From Acidovorax sp. GBBC 1281 (lineage in GTDB: Bacteria; Pseudomonadota; Gammaproteobacteria; Burkholderiales; Burkholderiaceae_C): a stretch of 64,000 nt of DNA. The translations under genes and the position numbers were made by a program. The stretch is from assembly GCF_028473645.1 (NCBI RefSeq), contig NZ_CP097269.1, positions 5,541,501-5,605,500 on the forward strand, given 5' to 3'. This document shows positions 9,259 through 17,687 of this stretch, in pieces (the first letter of the stretch is position 1; the number at the start of each line of letters is the position of its first letter). The notes beneath the pieces were generated by a model that saw only the letters and a program-made list of their open reading frames with translations, had not been told where the DNA came from and did not search any database.

Positions 9259-9950
9259 GGCGACGGCGCCCCCGGCATCGCGGCCTTCTGGCGGGCCTCG
9301 GCCAGCGCCAGCAGCGCGTGCAGCGCGGCCACCACCAGCGTGGAGCCGCCCTTACGGCCGCGGATGACGATCCACGGCACGGCGTCCACGCCGGCCATCA
9401 GGTCCTTGGATTCGGCAGCGGAGACGAAGCCTACCGGCATGCCCACCACGAGCGCCGGGCGCACGCCCTCCTCGCGGATCAGCCGCACCAGCTCGATGAG
9501 CGCCGTGGGGGCGTTGCCGATGCCGACGACGGCCCCCTGCAGCAGCCCGTGCCGGTGCGCCTTGCGCATGGCCTGCACGGCGCGTGTGGTGTCCTCGGCC
9601 TGGGCCTGGGCGATCACGTCGGCGTCGCTGATGAACTGGTGCGTGCGCATGCCGAAGTGGGCCAGGCGCGGCTGCGACAGGCCCGAGCAGATCATCTCCA
9701 CGTCGGCCACCACGGGCGCGCCGCCGCGCAGCAGGGCGGCGATGCCGGCCTCCACCGCCTTCGGGTGGAAGTCGGTCAGGCCGTTGAACTCGAAGTCGGC
9801 GTTGGCGTGGATCATGCGGCGCACGATGGGCCACTGCGCCGCGGTGTAGGGGTGCGGGCCGGCCTCGGCGTCGATGATGGCGAAGCTGTCGTGCTCGATG
9901 GCCTGGCCGGCGCGCGTGAGCTGCTCGGTGACGGTGTTGACGGTGCTCAT
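9255..9950 (-). CDS. cobH: Precorrin-8X / cobalt-precorrin-8 methylmutase
   Basis: 231 residues. Moves the C11 methyl to C12 to give hydrogenobyrinate or its cobalt form (CbiC). Motifs: IVRRMIHANADFEFN (the catalytic histidine region of CobH), VVADVEMICSGLSQPRL, AVVGIGNAPTALIELVRLI and ALVVGMPVGFVSAAESKD. Coupled to cbiX upstream and cbiD downstream by ATGA overlaps. Confidence 0.95.
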   Translation of the reverse strand: MSTVNTVTEQLTRAGQAIEHDSFAIIDAEAGPHPYTAAQWPIVRRMIHANADFEFNGLTDFHPKAVEAGIAALLRGGAPVVADVEMICSGLSQPRLAHFGMRTHQFISDADVIAQAQAEDTTRAVQAMRKAHRHGLLQGAVVGIGNAPTALIELVRLIREEGVRPALVVGMPVGFVSAAESKDLMAGVDAVPWIVIRGRKGGSTLVVAALHALLALAEARQKAAMPGAPSP

Positions 9951-10987
9951 GCGGCGGCGGTCTCGTGCGGGTGCGGGTGCGGGTGCGGGTGCGGGTGCGG
10001 GTGCGGGTGCGGGTGCGGGTGCGGGTGCGCCGGGCCATGGGCGTGGTCGGCCCCGTGCGGGGCGTGCGCGTGGCGGTGCATCGGCGTCCCGGCCGCGGCG
10101 AGGGCCACCGCCGCCTCGGGGGTCGGCGCGGGCGCGCTCGCCGGGGCGTGCGTGTGCTCGTGGCTGTGGCCGTGCCCCAGGTCGTGCGCGATCTCGCGGT
10201 ACTTGCAGCCGTCGCAGGGCAGCAGGCTGCCCGGGGTGCCCTCCAGCAGGTCGGCCACGCGGCCCTCCAGCAACTCGAAGATCTCGCGCTCCAGGCCGAA
10301 GTGCGGCGACTGCGCGAAGCGCACCTGCGGGTACTGCGCGCGCAGGTGCGCCACCTGCCGGCCGATGCGCTGCATCAGCGTGCCGGTGTACAGGTAATAC
10401 GGCAGCACCACGATCTGCTTCATGCCCAGCAGCACCTGGCGCTGCACCACGCGCTCCAGGCGGGGCCAGGTGATGCCGGTGAAGGCGATCTCGACCAGTT
10501 CATGGTGGCCGTCTTCCTGCAGCCAGCGCGCCATCTTGGCGACGTCGCCGTTGGCCTGCCGGTCGGACGATCCCCGGCCCAGCAGCACCACGCCGGTGGT
10601 GGTGGGGTCGGGCATGTCCAGCGCGTTCATGCACTGGCGCAGCTGGCGCTGCAGGATGGCCAGAATGGGCTCGCACGCCGTGAGGTGCGGGCCGTAGAGA
10701 AACGCCACGCCGGGGCAGTGCGCGCGCGCATGCTCGATGGCCTCGGGAATCTCCATCTTCACGTGGCCCGCCGCGTTGAGGATGAGCGGCAGCACCAGCA
10801 CGCGCTGGCTGCCCTGCGCGGCCTGCAGCAGGCCGTCGTGCAGGCCGGGCGGCGCGAACTCGATGAAGCACACCTCGATGCGCCAGGCCGGCTGGCGTGC
10901 GCGCCACTGCGCCACGAAGGCGTGGATCTCGTCGTTGCCCTCGGGCTCGCGCGAGCCATGGCCGATCAGCAGGATGGTGGTGTTCAT
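9947..10987 (-). CDS. cbiX: Sirohydrochlorin cobaltochelatase CbiX with histidine-rich tail
   Basis: 346 residues, the long two-domain CbiX. It inserts Co2+ into sirohydrochlorin, the first committed step of the early-cobalt route. The N-terminal half has LIGHGSREPEGNDEIH and LPLILNAAGHVKMEIP with the catalytic histidines; the second half begins GVVLLGRGSSDRQANGD, where the usual HGS is degenerate, and has VVLPYYLYTGTLM. After about residue 245 comes a C-x2-C pair (PCDGCKYR), the position of the Fe-S motif known in some CbiX_L, then a tail of about 90 residues rich in histidine and ending in about eleven alternating Pro-His pairs. The tail probably binds or stores cobalt. Confidence 0.93.
   Translation of the reverse strand: MNTTILLIGHGSREPEGNDEIHAFVAQWRARQPAWRIEVCFIEFAPPGLHDGLLQAAQGSQRVLVLPLILNAAGHVKMEIPEAIEHARAHCPGVAFLYGPHLTACEPILAILQRQLRQCMNALDMPDPTTTGVVLLGRGSSDRQANGDVAKMARWLQEDGHHELVEIAFTGITWPRLERVVQRQVLLGMKQIVVLPYYLYTGTLMQRIGRQVAHLRAQYPQVRFAQSPHFGLEREIFELLEGRVADLLEGTPGSLLPCDGCKYREIAHDLGHGHSHEHTHAPASAPAPTPEAAVALAAAGTPMHRHAHAPHGADHAHGPAHPHPHPHPHPHPHPHPHPHPHETAAA
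9965..10024 (+). repeat. Hexanucleotide tandem repeat (GTGCGG)10 in the cbiX 3' end
   Basis: Ten perfect head-to-tail copies of GTGCGG, with degenerate flanking units. Read on the minus strand they encode the alternating Pro-His tail of CbiX. Because the unit is six bases, slippage would add or remove His-Pro pairs without changing the frame. Confidence 0.95.
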
Positions 10988-11805
10988 GGGGCACGCTCCA
11001 GGGGGGGTTGGGTGGGGCGGGCGGGCTCGCTCGCCCGGCGAAAGCGGTGCGTGAAGGTGGGGTCGTACAGCTTGGATTTGGCCAGCTCCGTCCACTGCCG
11101 GGCGCCCAGCGTGGGGCTGGCGATCACCATGGCCTGGCTCACCACCTGGGCCTCGCGGCAGCGGTCGCGGATGTCGGCGAGCGTGCCGCGCACGATCAGC
11201 TCCTCGCCCGGCCAGCTCGCCTTGTGCACCACGAGCAGGGGCGCGTCGTCGGCCCAGCCGGCCTCGCGCAGCCCGGCCTGCACCTTGTGCAGCAGCGTGA
11301 TCGACAGAAAGATGCACAGCGTGCAGTGGTGGCGGCCCAACTCGGCCAGCGACTCGCCCGGCGGCATGGGCGTGCGGCCCTCCACGCGGGTGAAGATCAC
11401 GCTCTGCGTGACCTCGGGCAGGGTGAAGCTCTCCACCGCCGCCGCGGCCGAGGCCATGGCCGAGGACACCCCCGGCACCACGCGCACCGGCACGCCTGCG
11501 GCGTCCAGCGGCTGCACCACCTCGATCAGCGCGCCGTACAGGGCCGGGTCGCCGGTCTGCAGGCGGATCACGGTGTCGTGCTTTTGGGCCTGCAGGATGA
11601 GCCACGCCGCCATCTGCGGTAGCGTCATGTCCTTGCTGTCGGCGATGGTGCAGCCGGGCGGCGCCCAGCGCGTGACCGCCTCGTTGACGAGCGAGCCCGC
11701 GAACAGGATGGCACCGGCGCGCTCGATGAGCGCACGGCCCTTGACGGTGATGAGCTCGGGATCGCCCGGCCCGGCGCCGACGAACCAGACAGTGCCCGGC
11801 GTCAT
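10984..11805 (-). CDS. cobM: Precorrin-4 / cobalt-precorrin-4 C11-methyltransferase
   Basis: 273 residues. SAM-dependent methylation at C11. Motifs: VWFVGAGPGDPELITVKGR, LFAGSLVNEAV, VIRLQTGDPALYGALIE, VVPGVSSAMASAAAA and VEGRTPMPPGESLAEL (the conserved R-x-x-M region of CobM/CbiF). It is the first gene of the operon. An in-frame extension reaches 11922, but it would run into the riboswitch expression region and has no family similarity, so the ATG at 11805 was chosen. The riboswitch at 11945-12157 lies just upstream. Confidence 0.94.
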   Translation of the reverse strand: MTPGTVWFVGAGPGDPELITVKGRALIERAGAILFAGSLVNEAVTRWAPPGCTIADSKDMTLPQMAAWLILQAQKHDTVIRLQTGDPALYGALIEVVQPLDAAGVPVRVVPGVSSAMASAAAAVESFTLPEVTQSVIFTRVEGRTPMPPGESLAELGRHHCTLCIFLSITLLHKVQAGLREAGWADDAPLLVVHKASWPGEELIVRGTLADIRDRCREAQVVSQAMVIASPTLGARQWTELAKSKLYDPTFTHRFRRASEPARPTQPPLERAP

Positions 11806-11944
11806 GGCCGCGGGGCTGGCGCACGCGCCAGCACAGAGAAGATTTGCATGGGGACCACAGGAATGCATTCGCCCGGACCCCTGCCTCCCCGCAGGTTCCG
11901 TGAAATGGGCCGCGCGCTCCAAGGCCTGTGCCTTGGGGCGTGCG

Positions 11945-12157
11945 GCCCCCTGTCGGCCGGTCTCCGGGCTGGCGAAAACCCGTGGGCCCTTCCCAGATGC
12001 CGAGGCATCCAGTGGGCACGATCCACGGGGTGAAGGCGAGGCCTTCTTTCGCTTACCGTTGCGGGGGCAGCCCAGGTTGGGGCGCGGTCCGTGCCGGACG
12101 CGCCCTCCCTGGTTCCCGTTTAACTGCGCGGTCGCAATGACCGCGCGAGCACCAACG
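11945..12157 (-). ncRNA. Cobalamin riboswitch controlling the cob operon
   Basis: Read on the minus strand this region holds, in order, an 8-bp hairpin (GCGCGGTC, loop, GACCGCGC; 12126-12146), a GGGAACCAGG-type segment, the core GCTGCCCCCGCAACGGTAA (12053-12071), a CCACTGG-like CCCACTGGATG element, GGGAAGGGCCCACGGG, and the B12 box AGCCCGGAGACCGGCC (11955-11970). These are the diagnostic conserved elements of the AdoCbl riboswitch. A TATACT hexamer at 12164-12169 is a plausible -10 box. Between the aptamer and cobM, GGCCGC...GCGGCC enclosing CCAAGGC-ACAG-GCCTTGG (about 11900-11947) may form the expression-platform hairpin. Expected effect: repression of the whole operon when adenosylcobalamin is plentiful. 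Confidence 0.93.
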
Positions 12158-12451
12158 GGCGGGAGTATAGATCGACCGCAAGCCTTTCAGGCCGTACGCC
12201 CTAGTGAAGCATGCCTTGGCAGCTATTATTTCAATAGCAAACATGACAGGCCAGGCCAAGGATTCCAAGGAGCTGTGACCGCAGGTAACGCCTTGCACAC
12301 GGCCCCCCTGGGCCGGCACCGCCACCCAGAACGATTCAGAAGGCTTCAGGCGCCGCGGCGGCCCGGGGCCCGCGCTTTCTCCAAGAATGGACCCGCCCCC
12401 CGCCCGGGGGGCGCGACACACCGATCCATCGAACAAGAGAGGGAGATTTCC
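12158..12451. promoter_or_regulatory. Divergent intergenic region between cob riboswitch and carboxylesterase
   Basis: Holds the presumed cob promoter (TATACT read on the minus strand at 12164-12169) and the upstream region of the esterase gene. A short perfect dyad GCTATT-ATTTC-AATAGC lies at 12222-12238; near-identical dyads occur at 42968 and, less exactly, at 37863. No gene is visible. A ribosome binding site GAGAGGGAGA precedes the esterase ATG. Confidence 0.5.
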
Positions 12452-14451
12452 ATGCAACGACCCCCTTCCGCCCGACGCGCCTTGCTGGCGCTGGCGACCC
12501 CTGCCCTGCTGTGCCTGGGTGCCCCGAACATGGCCGCAGCCGCCACGGCACCGGCCTGCGCGAGCGGCACCACCGTCACCATCGCCGGCGCGCCCGCGGC
12601 GCCCACGCTGTGCGGGCTGCAGACGCCCGTTACCCCCGCGGGCGCATCGGCGCCGATGCCGGTGAACGCCTACCTGGGCATCCAGTACGCGACGGCCGCG
12701 CGGTTCCAGCCCCCGGCGGCGACCGTTCCGGCCGGCAGCAACGTGGCGCAGACGGCCGCCGGCCCGTTCTGCCCGCAGGCCGCGCGGCCGAACCTTCCCA
12801 CCAGCGCGCAGAGCGAGAACTGCCTGTACCTGAACGTCTTCACGCCGCAGTCGGCCATCGGCGCGCAGCCCCAGCGGCCGGTGCTGTTCTTCATCCACGG
12901 CGGCGCGTTCGTGGAGGGCAGCGGCTACCTGCCGCTGTACGACAGCGCCAAGGGCGCCACGGTGGGCAACCTGTACGACGGCTCGTACCTCGCGGCGGCG
13001 GGCGACATGGTGGTCGTCACCATCAACTACCGCCTGGGGGCGCTGGGCTTCCTGGCCCTCGACAACGCGGTGGAAAACCCCACCGTCGGGGGACCGCTGC
13101 AGGGCAATTTCGGCATCCTGGACCAGCAGGCGGCGCTGGACTGGGTGCAGAAGTACATCGGCGCCTTCGGGGGCGATGCCACCCGGGTGACGGTCGCGGG
13201 CGAGAGCGCCGGGGCCATGTCGGCGGGGCTGCACCTGTTCTCGGCACCGGACAGTGCCACGCGCTTTCAGGCCGCCATCATGGAGAGCAACCCGGTGGGC
13301 TCGGTGTACCGCACGCCCGCGCAGGCGCAAGGAATAGGAAGCCTGTTTCGCGATGCCCTGTGCACCCAGGTGGGCGGGTGCCTTGCCAAGAAGCCCATCC
13401 TGCTGAAGGCCACACCGGCGCAGATCGTCGCGGCCCAGGCAGGCCGGCTGTTCAGCACCCAGGACCGGTCCGGCCCCCCAAGGCCCTGACCGCCGCCGAA
13501 CGCGAGGCCGCCACGCGCCCGCTGGTGGGGCTTCTGGCCCAGGCGTCGCCCCAGGTCAACGATGGCCTGCCGTGGTCGCCCACCGTGGACGGCAAAGTCA
13601 TCGTGGGCCAGCCCCTGGCCGGCTACAACGCGGTGTCCGCCACGGCCTCGATGCCGCCCAAGCCCTTCGTCTTCGGCGTGAACCGCGACGAGGGCGCCGT
13701 CTTCGCCAACATGGCCTTCCTGAAGCTGGGGGTGGTTCTCAATCCCGTGGTCTTCAACGAGGGGCTGGTGCCGAAGGTCTGGCCGGACGACGCCAAGGCG
13801 ATCCTGGGCTACAGCACCACGGTGCAGGGCCAGCCGGTCTTCCCGTACCGCGCGCCCACCCGGCCCGCGCCGAGCTACATGAACGGCACGGCGGCGACGC
13901 TGTCCGGCGTGATCAACGACTTCGCGTTCCGCTGCGGCAACCTGGCCATGGCGAACCGGGCGGCCGCCCGCAACGCGCAAGCGAGCCCCGCGCTGCCGGC
14001 CTTCGGCTACCTGTTCGCCCAGCCGCCGCTGATCGACCTCTACAGCGCCGGCAAGCCGCCCACGGAAGTCGCGGCCTGCGCACCGGGCAAGAACGGCAAC
14101 GTCTGCCACGGCAACGAGCTGCCCTACGTGTTCAACACCCTGGGAACGGCCTACGCGGTGTACACCCGGGGCAGCCAGCCGCCACCGCCCGCCGACCAGG
14201 CCCTGGCCCAGACCATGGCCGCCGCCTGGGCAAGCTTCGTGAACAGCCCCGCCAGCCCGGCGCCATGGACGCCGGTGGCCGCCAGCGGCGCCCAGCTGCC
14301 GACGGCCTGGACGCCCTATGCCGGCCTGTCCTCCTCGCTTGCGCAATGGAGCACCGCGGGCGGCCCCAGCAGCCTCCCGGCATCGTCCATCGATTCGGCG
14401 GCCCACTGCACCGCGCTGTGGAACACGGTGGCGCCCATCGGGGGGCAGTGA
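12452..14451 (+). pseudogene. Carboxylesterase (type B, alpha/beta hydrolase) with a frameshift
   Basis: An exported carboxylesterase/lipase-family protein in two frames. The first part (12452-13489) has a signal peptide MQRPPSARRALLALATPALL..., the oxyanion-hole motif FFIHGGAFVEG and the nucleophile motif GESAGAM. It then hits a stop just after a run of six C at 13474-13479. Adding one base there restores the frame PPKALTAAEREAAT and continues to 14451, including the acid residue region NRDEGAVF and the histidine region CHGNELPYVF. The restored protein would be about 665 residues. If the deletion is real, the catalytic Ser is separated from Glu and His and the enzyme is dead; if it is a sequencing error in the C run the gene is intact. 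Ribosome binding site and start are good. Confidence 0.85.
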
Positions 14452-14464
14452 CCGGGGTGGCATG

Positions 14465-14492
14465 GCGGCGCCGGGGCCAGGCCCGGCGCCGC
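14465..14492. terminator. Strong GC stem-loop between convergent genes
   Basis: A perfect 11-bp stem GCGGCGCCGGG / CCCGGCGCCGC with a six-base loop lies between the convergent esterase and CsgG-like genes. It has no T tract on either strand (GCAAAAGG follows on the plus strand), so it is not a classic intrinsic terminator but could still protect or pause transcripts from both sides. Confidence 0.45.
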
Positions 14493-14544
14493 GCAAAAGG
14501 GGATGGGCAGGCGCGGGCCTGCGGTCCCCTTCGCGCTTTTGGCC

Positions 14545-15618
14545 TCAGCGCGAGAGCGCGTCGGCCGTGGCGGCGTCCACGCGGCCCGTGATCGGCAGGC
14601 CCTTCGATTTTTGGAAGTTGCGCAGCGCGGTGGCCGTGCGGGCGCCGGCAGCGCCATCGGGCGTGCCCACGTTGTAGCCCAGGGCGTTCAGGCGCTCCTG
14701 CGCCTCGCGCACCGACATGGCAGGGGCGCCGGCCGGGGCCCCGGCGGGCGTGGGAACGCCGGCACGGGTCTGCGACGGTGCGGCACCGCCGTCCACGCCC
14801 AGGCGGCCGCCGCCGCCCAGGCCCTGGCCCTGCACGCTTTGCGCCTTGTAGTTGCGCAGCGCCACGACCATCTGGTTGTACGCGTCCATGAACGCGGCGG
14901 TGAGCACCTTGCCCTGCGCCGTGTTCTGGTAGCCGCCCAGCGAGCCGCCGGCCGAGCCGCCGAACAGGCTGCCGAAGCCGGCGAAATCGCTCTTGGAAGC
15001 GCTGCCCTCGGAGGCCGAGATCTGCACGCCCGAGCGGTTGTCCACCAGGGTCAGCATGGCGCTGGCCTCGCGCGTCTTGAGCCCGCCGCCCAGAGCGCCG
15101 ATGGCCCGGCCGCTGCCGCCGCCGATGAGCCCGCCCAGCACGCCGCCAATGCCGCCGGCATCGCTGTTGGAGAACACGATCTCGGGCGACAGGCCGTAAT
15201 CGGAGGCGACCATCTGTCCCTTGCCGAAGTTGCTGCCGCCGCGCATTTCGCCGGACTGCATGAGCGCGCGCTCGCGGTCCATGGCCGTCATGCCCGAGGC
15301 GCTGCGCTCCACCACGATGAAGCAGTTCGATTGCTGGATCAGCAGGCGCAGCAGGTTGGCCGTGGGCGGCAGGCGGTATTCGTTGCGCAGGATGGTGTAC
15401 CAGCCGGCCTGCTGGTTTTCCACCAGCGACACGGTGCCCAGGGGCGAAGCGCACTTTTGCAGGTCGCTGCTTTCGTTGGCCGTGGCACCGCCAGCGGCCG
15501 CGCCGGTGGCGACCGTCTTGGACTCGGCGCTGCCCATTTTCATGTTGGTGGTTTCGCAGCCCGTCAACAGGACGGCGGCACAGGCGGCGGCCAGCAGTGG
15601 CAAGGTCTTCTTGGACAT
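14545..15618 (-). CDS. CsgG-family lipoprotein with C-terminal peptidoglycan-binding domain
   Basis: 357 residues. The N-terminus KKTLPLLAAACAAVLLTGCE is a lipoprotein signal with lipobox LTGC, so the mature protein starts at Cys20 or thereabouts. The middle resembles CsgG/HfaB (LLRLLIQQSNCFIVVERS, MVASDYGLSPEIVF, AMLTLVDNRSGVQISASEG), interrupted by a glycine-rich stretch GGIGGVLGGLIGGGSGRAIG that looks membrane-active. After a Pro/Ala-rich linker, residues about 295-357 form a peptidoglycan-binding domain (AQERLNALGYNVG, ALRNFQKSKGLPITGRVD). CsgG proteins form outer-membrane secretion pores; adding a wall-binding domain is the notable point. No curli genes are near. The transported substrate, if any, is unknown. 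Confidence 0.8.
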   Translation of the reverse strand: MSKKTLPLLAAACAAVLLTGCETTNMKMGSAESKTVATGAAAGGATANESSDLQKCASPLGTVSLVENQQAGWYTILRNEYRLPPTANLLRLLIQQSNCFIVVERSASGMTAMDRERALMQSGEMRGGSNFGKGQMVASDYGLSPEIVFSNSDAGGIGGVLGGLIGGGSGRAIGALGGGLKTREASAMLTLVDNRSGVQISASEGSASKSDFAGFGSLFGGSAGGSLGGYQNTAQGKVLTAAFMDAYNQMVVALRNYKAQSVQGQGLGGGGRLGVDGGAAPSQTRAGVPTPAGAPAGAPAMSVREAQERLNALGYNVGTPDGAAGARTATALRNFQKSKGLPITGRVDAATADALSR

Positions 15619-15723
15619 TGGAGGGTACCTCTCAGGGAAAAGGGTGGAGACGCCACCTTGCGGCGAAAGGGCGCGAGCAAGGGCGTCGGCCGGAACGCCC
15701 GGCCTGCCAGGGGCGGCGACGGA

Positions 15724-16479
15724 TCATAGCGCCGCGGCCGGTCGGCTGGCCACCGGCGCGGGCCCCATGCGGTAGATCCACACCGCATGCCCGCCGTCCG
15801 GCGGCAGGCGGGCATGCGGCGTGGCCCCCGGCACCTCAAACGCCAGGCTGACCAGCCAGGTGCCCGGCGCCATTTCCGCCTGCGCCTTGGCCAAGGCGCG
15901 GGCCATGCTCTCGGGGCGCTGGAACAAATACACCATCGTGCAGCCGCTCCAGTCGGCGCGCCACAGGTCGCCCCGACGCACCTCGGCCCACGGGCAACGC
16001 AGCGCGCACAGCAGTCGCAGCGGCCAGCTCCATTCCACGCCCGCCAGCCGCGCCTGCGGATAGGCGCGGCGCAGGGCGAGCAGGCCGTCGCCCAGGCCGC
16101 AGCCGGCGTCCAGCACCCGCGCGCCCGCCGGCAGCGCCACCGCGCGGGCCAGGCTGAGCAGCGCATCGTGCGGCGTGGGAAACAGGGGTGCATCGCGCCA
16201 GGCATTGAGCGGGTACACCAGCAGCAGCAGCGCGAGCGGCACCAGCCAGGCCCAGGCCGGCACGCTGGCCGCGCCGGACAGCGCCAGCGACAGCGGAAAC
16301 CCCGCCGCGATCAGCCCGCGGCGCCACCAGCCCGTGCCCAGCACGCTGGCTGCGGTGCCCACGGCGCAGGCCGCGATCAGCGCCACTACCGGCGCCGCCC
16401 GGCCCTGCAGGCCCAGGTACGCCAGCCATGCGGCGGCCCAGGCCAGGAGGGCGGGCAGGGGCCAGGGCAGTCGGTGCAT
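15724..16479 (-). CDS. Membrane-anchored class I SAM-dependent methyltransferase
   Basis: 251 residues. Residues 1 to about 95 hold three or four hydrophobic segments (PALLAWAAAWLAYLGLQG, VVALIAACAVGTAAS, WLVPLALLLLVYPLN), followed by a soluble methyltransferase fold with the SAM glycine motif VLDAGCGLGDGLLAL and an acidic end of beta-2 (LAGVEWS). The rest matches the small-molecule methyltransferase layout but the substrate is not recognisable. It stands alone between the CsgG-like gene and the divergent catabolic operon. Confidence 0.75.
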   Translation of the reverse strand: MHRLPWPLPALLAWAAAWLAYLGLQGRAAPVVALIAACAVGTAASVLGTGWWRRGLIAAGFPLSLALSGAASVPAWAWLVPLALLLLVYPLNAWRDAPLFPTPHDALLSLARAVALPAGARVLDAGCGLGDGLLALRRAYPQARLAGVEWSWPLRLLCALRCPWAEVRRGDLWRADWSGCTMVYLFQRPESMARALAKAQAEMAPGTWLVSLAFEVPGATPHARLPPDGGHAVWIYRMGPAPVASRPAAAL

Positions 16480-16590
16480 GGAGGGTGGGAATCCGGTGGG
16501 GAGGGAGCAGCGCCGAGTTTAGTGAGCCGGGCGCGGGGCGTTCAACCGCAGGCCCCCCATTCCGGTGGCATCCAGACGCGACCTAAAACG

Positions 16591-16605
16591 ATAACCAATG
16601 GGTAT
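16591..16605. promoter_or_regulatory. Operator-like dyad upstream of the sugar-acid operon
   Basis: ATAACC-AAT-GGGTAT, an imperfect palindrome of the kind bound by GntR-type regulators, lies in an AT-richer stretch about 100 bases upstream of the solute-binding protein gene. The 224-base intergenic region (16480-16703) shows no gene. No regulator gene is adjacent, so the assignment is tentative. Confidence 0.3.
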
Positions 16606-16703
16606 CAATCCATCATTTCATTTCAATTTACGGCCCGCAGGCCGCGCCCTAGGATGCCCCTCAATGCCCGGTCCATGGGCATGCATACAACAGGAGACAA
16701 ACC

Positions 16704-17672
16704 ATGTGGTGCCGCATCCCCCTGCCCGGCCTGGCCCTGGCCGCCGCCGTCCTCATCCCCCTGGGCGCCAGCGCCCAGGAATGGCCGACCCGGCCTGTCC
16801 GCATCTTGGTGGGCTCGGCCCCGGGCGGCGGCACCGACGCCATGGCCCGCGCCGTGGCCGACCGGCTGAGCCCGCTGCTCAAGCAGCCCACGGTGGTGGA
16901 AAACCGCCCCGGAGCCTCCAACACGCTGGCGGCCGATGCCACCGCCAGGTCCACCGACGGCCACACGATGGTGATGGGCGTGGTCACCGCGCACGCCATC
17001 GCCCCGCACCTCTTGAAGCTGGCCTACGACAACAACCGCGACCTGGTACCGGTGGCCTTCGTGGGCGCGGTGCCCAACGTGCTGGTGGTGACCAACGCCC
17101 TGCCCGCGCAGTCGGTCAAGGAGCTGGTGGCCCTGGCGAAGAAAGCGCCCGGCACCATCAACTTCGCCAGCAGCGGTGCGGGCAGCACGCAGCACATCGC
17201 GGCCGAGATGTTCAAGGACGCGGCCGGCATCGACCTGATGCACGTGCCGTACAAGGGCAGCGGCACCGCGCTGGTCGATCTGGTGGGCGGCCAGGTGCAG
17301 ATGAGCTTCGACACCATGCCCTCGGTGCTGGGCCAGATCAAGTCCGCCAAAATGCGCGCCCTGGCCGTGACCACGCCGCAGCGCAACCCGCAGCTGCCGC
17401 AGGTGCCCACCATGGCCGAGGCCGGCCTGCCGCAGGTGGACATCAGCGCCTGGTACGGCATCTACATGCCTGCCGCCACGCCCAAGGCGGTGCAGCAGAA
17501 GGTGCACGACGCGGTGAACGAGGTGCTGGCCATGCCCGAGACGCAGACCCGCCTGGGCGCCGTCGGGGCCGAACTCAAGCCGATCTCGCAGGCCGAGTTC
17601 ATCGCCTTCCAGAACGCCGAGTTCAAGCGCTACGGCGACCTCATCCGCAAGAACAACATCCGCATCGACTAG
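16704..17672 (+). CDS. Bug/TctC-family periplasmic solute-binding protein
   Basis: 322 residues with a Sec signal peptide ([20 protein letters not shown]). The family core is clear: [51 protein letters not shown], and [10 protein letters not shown]. These proteins bind carboxylates or sugar acids for tripartite tricarboxylate transport, or act as orphan binders; no TctA/TctB is in the window. It opens a five-gene operon with enzymes of sugar-acid type, so the ligand is probably an aldonic or related acid. AGGAGACA precedes the ATG. Confidence 0.93.
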   Translation: MWCRIPLPGLALAAAVLIPLGASAQEWPTRPVRILVGSAPGGGTDAMARAVADRLSPLLKQPTVVENRPGASNTLAADATARSTDGHTMVMGVVTAHAIAPHLLKLAYDNNRDLVPVAFVGAVPNVLVVTNALPAQSVKELVALAKKAPGTINFASSGAGSTQHIAAEMFKDAAGIDLMHVPYKGSGTALVDLVGGQVQMSFDTMPSVLGQIKSAKMRALAVTTPQRNPQLPQVPTMAEAGLPQVDISAWYGIYMPAATPKAVQQKVHDAVNEVLAMPETQTRLGAVGAELKPISQAEFIAFQNAEFKRYGDLIRKNNIRID

Positions 17673-17687
17673 CAGGACAAGCCGCCC

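Noticed and set aside
11806..11922. N-terminal extension of cobM
   Set aside because: It would read into the riboswitch expression region and adds no family similarity; the shorter ATG fits CobM length.
9965..12450. Plus-strand open frame through the cobalamin genes and riboswitch into the esterase
   Set aside because: Only the part from 12452 is a gene; the rest is antisense to cbiX and cobM and to the riboswitch.
14465..14492. Classic intrinsic terminator between the esterase and CsgG-like genes
   Set aside because: The stem is very strong but neither side has a T tract; recorded as a stem-loop only.
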